7,887 nucleotides of DNA. Source: Candidatus Aminicenantota bacterium (GTDB lineage: Bacteria > Acidobacteriota > UBA4820 > DSQY01). The stretch covers positions 1-7,887 of the forward strand of contig DAHXMK010000307.1 of NCBI GenBank assembly GCA_027365515.1, in the 5' to 3' direction. Below the pieces are notes generated by a model. It searched no databases and was not told the DNA's origin. It saw nothing but the letters and a program-made list of their open reading frames with translations. A program made the position numbers and the translations under genes. Shown piece by piece: positions 5,706 through 7,887 of this stretch (position 1 is the first letter of the stretch; every line of letters starts with the position of its first letter).

Positions 5706-6617
5706 CTAAAAAACCTCCTTTGCCTGGACTAGGAGCGGTTCGAGGAAATCGAGGGGGACCGGCGCGCTTCTCAAGTATTTGAGGGCATGGCCGAGGGTCA
5801 GGCGAACGGAGGCAAGATAGCGCGACCGCTTGCGCCTCGTTATCTGGTAGCCGAAAGTCCCGAGGGCTTTGAGGGAGCGCTGCAGGGCGCAGCGCTCGAA
5901 CTCGACTCTCTCCGCGCCGCTTCTCTCGGCGCAGAGAGAGGCGCAACGCGCCTGGAAGGCGGATGGAACCGCGCGGTAGCCGTCAACCGCGAGCGAGGCC
6001 AAATCGTAGCACCTTGGCGCCAAGAGGGCGTCCTGGTAGTCGAGGACAAGCATCCCACCTCCGCTCTTAACGAGGAGGTTCTCGGAATGGTAATCGCGGT
6101 GAGCCATTTGGAATGGCGCCTCCGCCACCGAGGCGGCCAGCTCGGAGAAGGCGGCGTGCGCCTCCGGAGGAGCCGGCGAATTGAGCAGCCCTCCGAGGAA
6201 GTGCATTTCGAAAAAGCCGAGCTCGAACCTCAATCGCGCGACGTCAAGGGATAAAAGCGGCGGCGCTCCATGGGGCCATTGCTCCGCCTTGATCCCGCCG
6301 ATGGCGCGGGCGAACTCGAGGACTTGGTCCTCAAGGGCGCCGCTCCAGCGCCCCGACGAGCAGAGCCTCCCCTCCGCGTACTCTTCTATGAGCCACGAAG
6401 CGCCGTCGGGAACGTGAATCAGGCGCGGCACGGTGATGCCGTTGGCTTCAAGGAGGCCGGTGACAGCGACGAAGCGGTCGCGCCCGTCGTGGTCCTCCCC
6501 GAAATCGGCAAGTAGCACCGGTGCGCCTTCCCACTCGCCGCGAAAATAATTGCGGCCGGAGGCGTGGGCTTGAAGCGGCGTCCATTCGCCGTTGGGGTAG
6601 CTTTTCTCGTCGTTCAC
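5706..6617 (-). CDS. APH-fold sugar/small-molecule kinase, AmgK-like (COG3178)
   Basis: A 303-residue cytosolic phosphotransferase of the aminoglycoside-phosphotransferase/choline-kinase fold. The catalytic loop is HRDYHSENLL (173-182), with D175 as the likely base and N180. The metal-binding DYQD motif lies at 193-196 in VLDYQDALLAPRCYDLASL, a wording typical of COG3178. This group includes AmgK, the anomeric kinase for N-acetylmuramate and N-acetylglucosamine in cell-wall recycling. The N-lobe segment RNYFRGEWEGAPVLLADFG (22-40) matches the family's Y-F-R pattern; an obvious ATP-binding Lys is not visible on that strand. The start is GTG, 14 nt after the stop of the cpoB-like gene, with only a weak ribosome site, so translation may be coupled. 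The usual partner nucleotidyltransferase MurU is not in the window, so the exact substrate is open. Confidence 0.85.
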   Translation of the reverse strand: MNDEKSYPNGEWTPLQAHASGRNYFRGEWEGAPVLLADFGEDHDGRDRFVAVTGLLEANGITVPRLIHVPDGASWLIEEYAEGRLCSSGRWSGALEDQVLEFARAIGGIKAEQWPHGAPPLLSLDVARLRFELGFFEMHFLGGLLNSPAPPEAHAAFSELAASVAEAPFQMAHRDYHSENLLVKSGGGMLVLDYQDALLAPRCYDLASLAVDGYRAVPSAFQARCASLCAERSGAERVEFERCALQRSLKALGTFGYQITRRKRSRYLASVRLTLGHALKYLRSAPVPLDFLEPLLVQAKEVF

Positions 6618-6631
6618 GTCGCGCCTATCGC

Positions 6632-7273
6632 CTAAAGTTTCTTGAGGAGATCTTTCGCCAGGGCGGCCGCCTCCGAGTAGGGGTACTGCTCGCCTATCTC
6701 TTGAAGAAGCTTCTTCTCACCCGCCTTGTCGCCCAACTCCCCGTCACAGATGGCCTCTTTGTAAATCGCGTCGGGCACCTTGTTGCCGAATGGGAAATGG
6801 TCCACCACCGCCTTGAACGCGTCCCGCGCGCTCTTGTAGTCCTTCTCCGAATAGAAACCTTCGCCTATCCAGTACTGGGCGTTGTCGGCCAGGTCGGACT
6901 GGGGGAAGCGCCTGATGAATTCAGAGAAGGCCTCCTGCGACTCCTTCACCTTCCCCGTCGTCAAAAGGTCGTAGGCGCGCTTGTAAAGCTGCGCCGGGTC
7001 ACCGGCGAGGTCGCCTGATTCGGCTGGCGCCGCCTGCGGAGTGAGCACCTGGGGCTCCGCTTCTTTCGGAGCCTGCTGTTGTGCCGCCGCGAGAGAGTCC
7101 TTCATCTGCTGAATCTGGGCCGACAGCTCCTTCTGCTGCGCCGTCAGGTTCTCGACGTCGGTCCTTAAGTAATCAACCTTGCGCGCTAGGTCGTCCTGCG
7201 GGCCGACCATCGTCGTGCAGGCCGTCATGGCCGCGACCGAAAGAGCAACGATTGATGCCGAGGCAAGCCTCAT
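6632..7273 (-). CDS. cpoB: Tol-Pal-associated TPR lipoprotein, CpoB/YbgF family
   Basis: A 213-residue envelope protein. Residues 1-18 are a signal peptide ending in a lipobox-like M-T-A-C, with C19 as the probable lipidated residue. Residues 26-66 are a heptad-like helix (VDYLRTDVENLTAQQKEL) that fits the CpoB N-terminal coiled coil, followed by an Ala/Pro/Gln-rich linker. About residues 95-202 hold three TPR units, with FSEFIRRFPQSDLADNAQYW (116-135) and FKAVVDHFPFGNKVPDAIYK as clear signatures. CpoB links Tol-Pal envelope constriction to peptidoglycan synthesis; E. coli CpoB is periplasmic rather than lipidated, so a lipid anchor would be a difference. The ATG lies 2 nt after the dnaJ stop, with GGAGGG inside the end of dnaJ. 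BamD-like TPR lipoproteins are the alternative, but the N-terminal coiled coil favours CpoB. Confidence 0.85.
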   Translation of the reverse strand: MRLASASIVALSVAAMTACTTMVGPQDDLARKVDYLRTDVENLTAQQKELSAQIQQMKDSLAAAQQQAPKEAEPQVLTPQAAPAESGDLAGDPAQLYKRAYDLLTTGKVKESQEAFSEFIRRFPQSDLADNAQYWIGEGFYSEKDYKSARDAFKAVVDHFPFGNKVPDAIYKEAICDGELGDKAGEKKLLQEIGEQYPYSEAAALAKDLLKKL

Positions 7274-7275
7274 TG

Positions 7276-7887
7276 TTATTTGCCCTCCGCCAGTTTTTGA
7301 ATCACCTTCCTGAAGAAGCCGCCGGAGCTTTGCGCGGCCTCCTTTTCAAGCCTCGCGATCTCCTCGTAGAGGCGCTTTTCCTCTTTCGACAGTTTTTTCG
7401 GCGTCACGAGTTCCACGTCAACGTAAAGGTCGCCCCTTCCCCCGGCGCCTATTCTGGGCATGCCGCGCCCGGCCACCCTGAAGCGCTGGCCGTGCGACGT
7501 GCCGGGCGGAACCTTGACCTTCTCCTCGCTCTCGTCCAGGGTCTGGACGAATATCTCGGCACCCAGAACCGCCTGCGGAATCGTCAGCGGCACCGTGCAA
7601 ACCAAGTGCTCGCCGTCGCGCCTGAAGAACTGGTGGCCCTCGACATCAATGAAGAGGTACAAGTCGCCGCTCGGGCCGCCGCGCTCGCCGGCTTCGCCTT
7701 CTCCGCCGATTCTAAGCCTCGAACCGGAATCAACTCCGGGGGGAATGCGCACCTTCAGCGTTTTTTGAATCCTGGCCCTGCCCCTTCCGTGGCATTCCGG
7801 GCACGGGTCGCGGACTATCTCGCCCTCTCCTGAACACTGCGGGCAGGTTCGGCTGACCGTGAAGAAGCCCTGCTGGAAAGCGACGGT
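7276..7887 (-). CDS. dnaJ: Chaperone DnaJ, C-terminal part (5' end beyond window)
   Basis: The frame is open to the right edge and gives 203 residues of the Hsp40 co-chaperone that delivers unfolded clients to DnaK and stimulates its ATPase. The fragment begins within the zinc-binding region: CPQCSGEG (fragment residues 15-22) and CPECHGRG (29-36) are the last two of the four CxxCxGxG repeats. Next comes the substrate-binding beta domain with VRIPPGVDSGSRLRIGGEGEAG (split here only by description), then DLYLFIDV, TIPQAVLGAEIFV and GTSHGQRFRVAGRGMP, and the C-terminal dimerisation helix ending QKLAEGK. The GTG codon at 7752 inside the frame is not a start, since conserved sequence continues upstream. 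The J domain and Gly/Phe region lie outside the window. Confidence 0.97.
   Translation of the reverse strand, partial: TVAFQQGFFTVSRTCPQCSGEGEIVRDPCPECHGRGRARIQKTLKVRIPPGVDSGSRLRIGGEGEAGERGGPSGDLYLFIDVEGHQFFRRDGEHLVCTVPLTIPQAVLGAEIFVQTLDESEEKVKVPPGTSHGQRFRVAGRGMPRIGAGGRGDLYVDVELVTPKKLSKEEKRLYEEIARLEKEAAQSSGGFFRKVIQKLAEGK

Noticed and set aside
5701..5716. Hairpin AGGTT/AACCT at the end of the kinase gene as a terminator
   Set aside because: The stem has only 5 bp, is A-T containing, overlaps the stop codon, and is not followed by a T-run on the minus strand.
5717..5723. AAGGAGG near the 3' end of the kinase gene as a ribosome site
   Set aside because: It encodes K-E-V in a genuine coding frame, and the next start codon lies about 90 nt downstream, too far to be served by it.

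Overview
The window is about 60% G+C and comes from a Gram-negative bacterium: it encodes a lipoprotein of the Tol-Pal helper family CpoB/YbgF. A selenocysteine tRNA shows that the organism makes selenoproteins. One protein resembles the C-terminal domain family named after Myxococcus xanthus MXAN_5187. Together with the DUF1015-serA-serC cluster, this suggests a deltaproteobacterial-type genome (Desulfobacterota, Myxococcota or a relative). That placement is an inference from gene content. I see no insertion sequence, phage gene, CRISPR array or obvious transferred island.

Left half, plus strand: the 3' part of a tRNA-dihydrouridine synthase gene (DusB type) enters from the left edge. After a 145-nt gap comes a serine-biosynthesis cluster: a DUF1015 family gene with an apparent frameshift near its 3' end, a short D-3-phosphoglycerate dehydrogenase (serA), and phosphoserine aminotransferase (serC). 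serA and serC are two nucleotides apart and read as one operon. Between DUF1015 and serA lies an imperfect inverted repeat of about 67 nt that looks like a dispersed intergenic element. No serB phosphatase is present, so DUF1015 is a candidate for the last or a linked step of the pathway.

The two halves converge at about 4022-4110, where two hairpins each precede a T-rich run on opposite strands.

Right half, minus strand, read from right to left: the C-terminal two thirds of dnaJ, a cpoB/ybgF-type lipoprotein and an AmgK/APH-type small-molecule kinase form a tight operon. Next come a class I SAM-dependent methyltransferase with its own extended -10 promoter, the tRNA-Sec gene (selC, anticodon TCA, encoded CCA), and a protein with an MXAN_5187 C-terminal-like domain that starts at TTG. 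The ribosome-binding site of that last gene begins on the final A of the tRNA's CCA end, so tRNA and mRNA are very likely one transcript. This tRNA/mRNA junction, the DUF1015 link to serine synthesis and the DUF1015 frameshift are the points most worth a second look.
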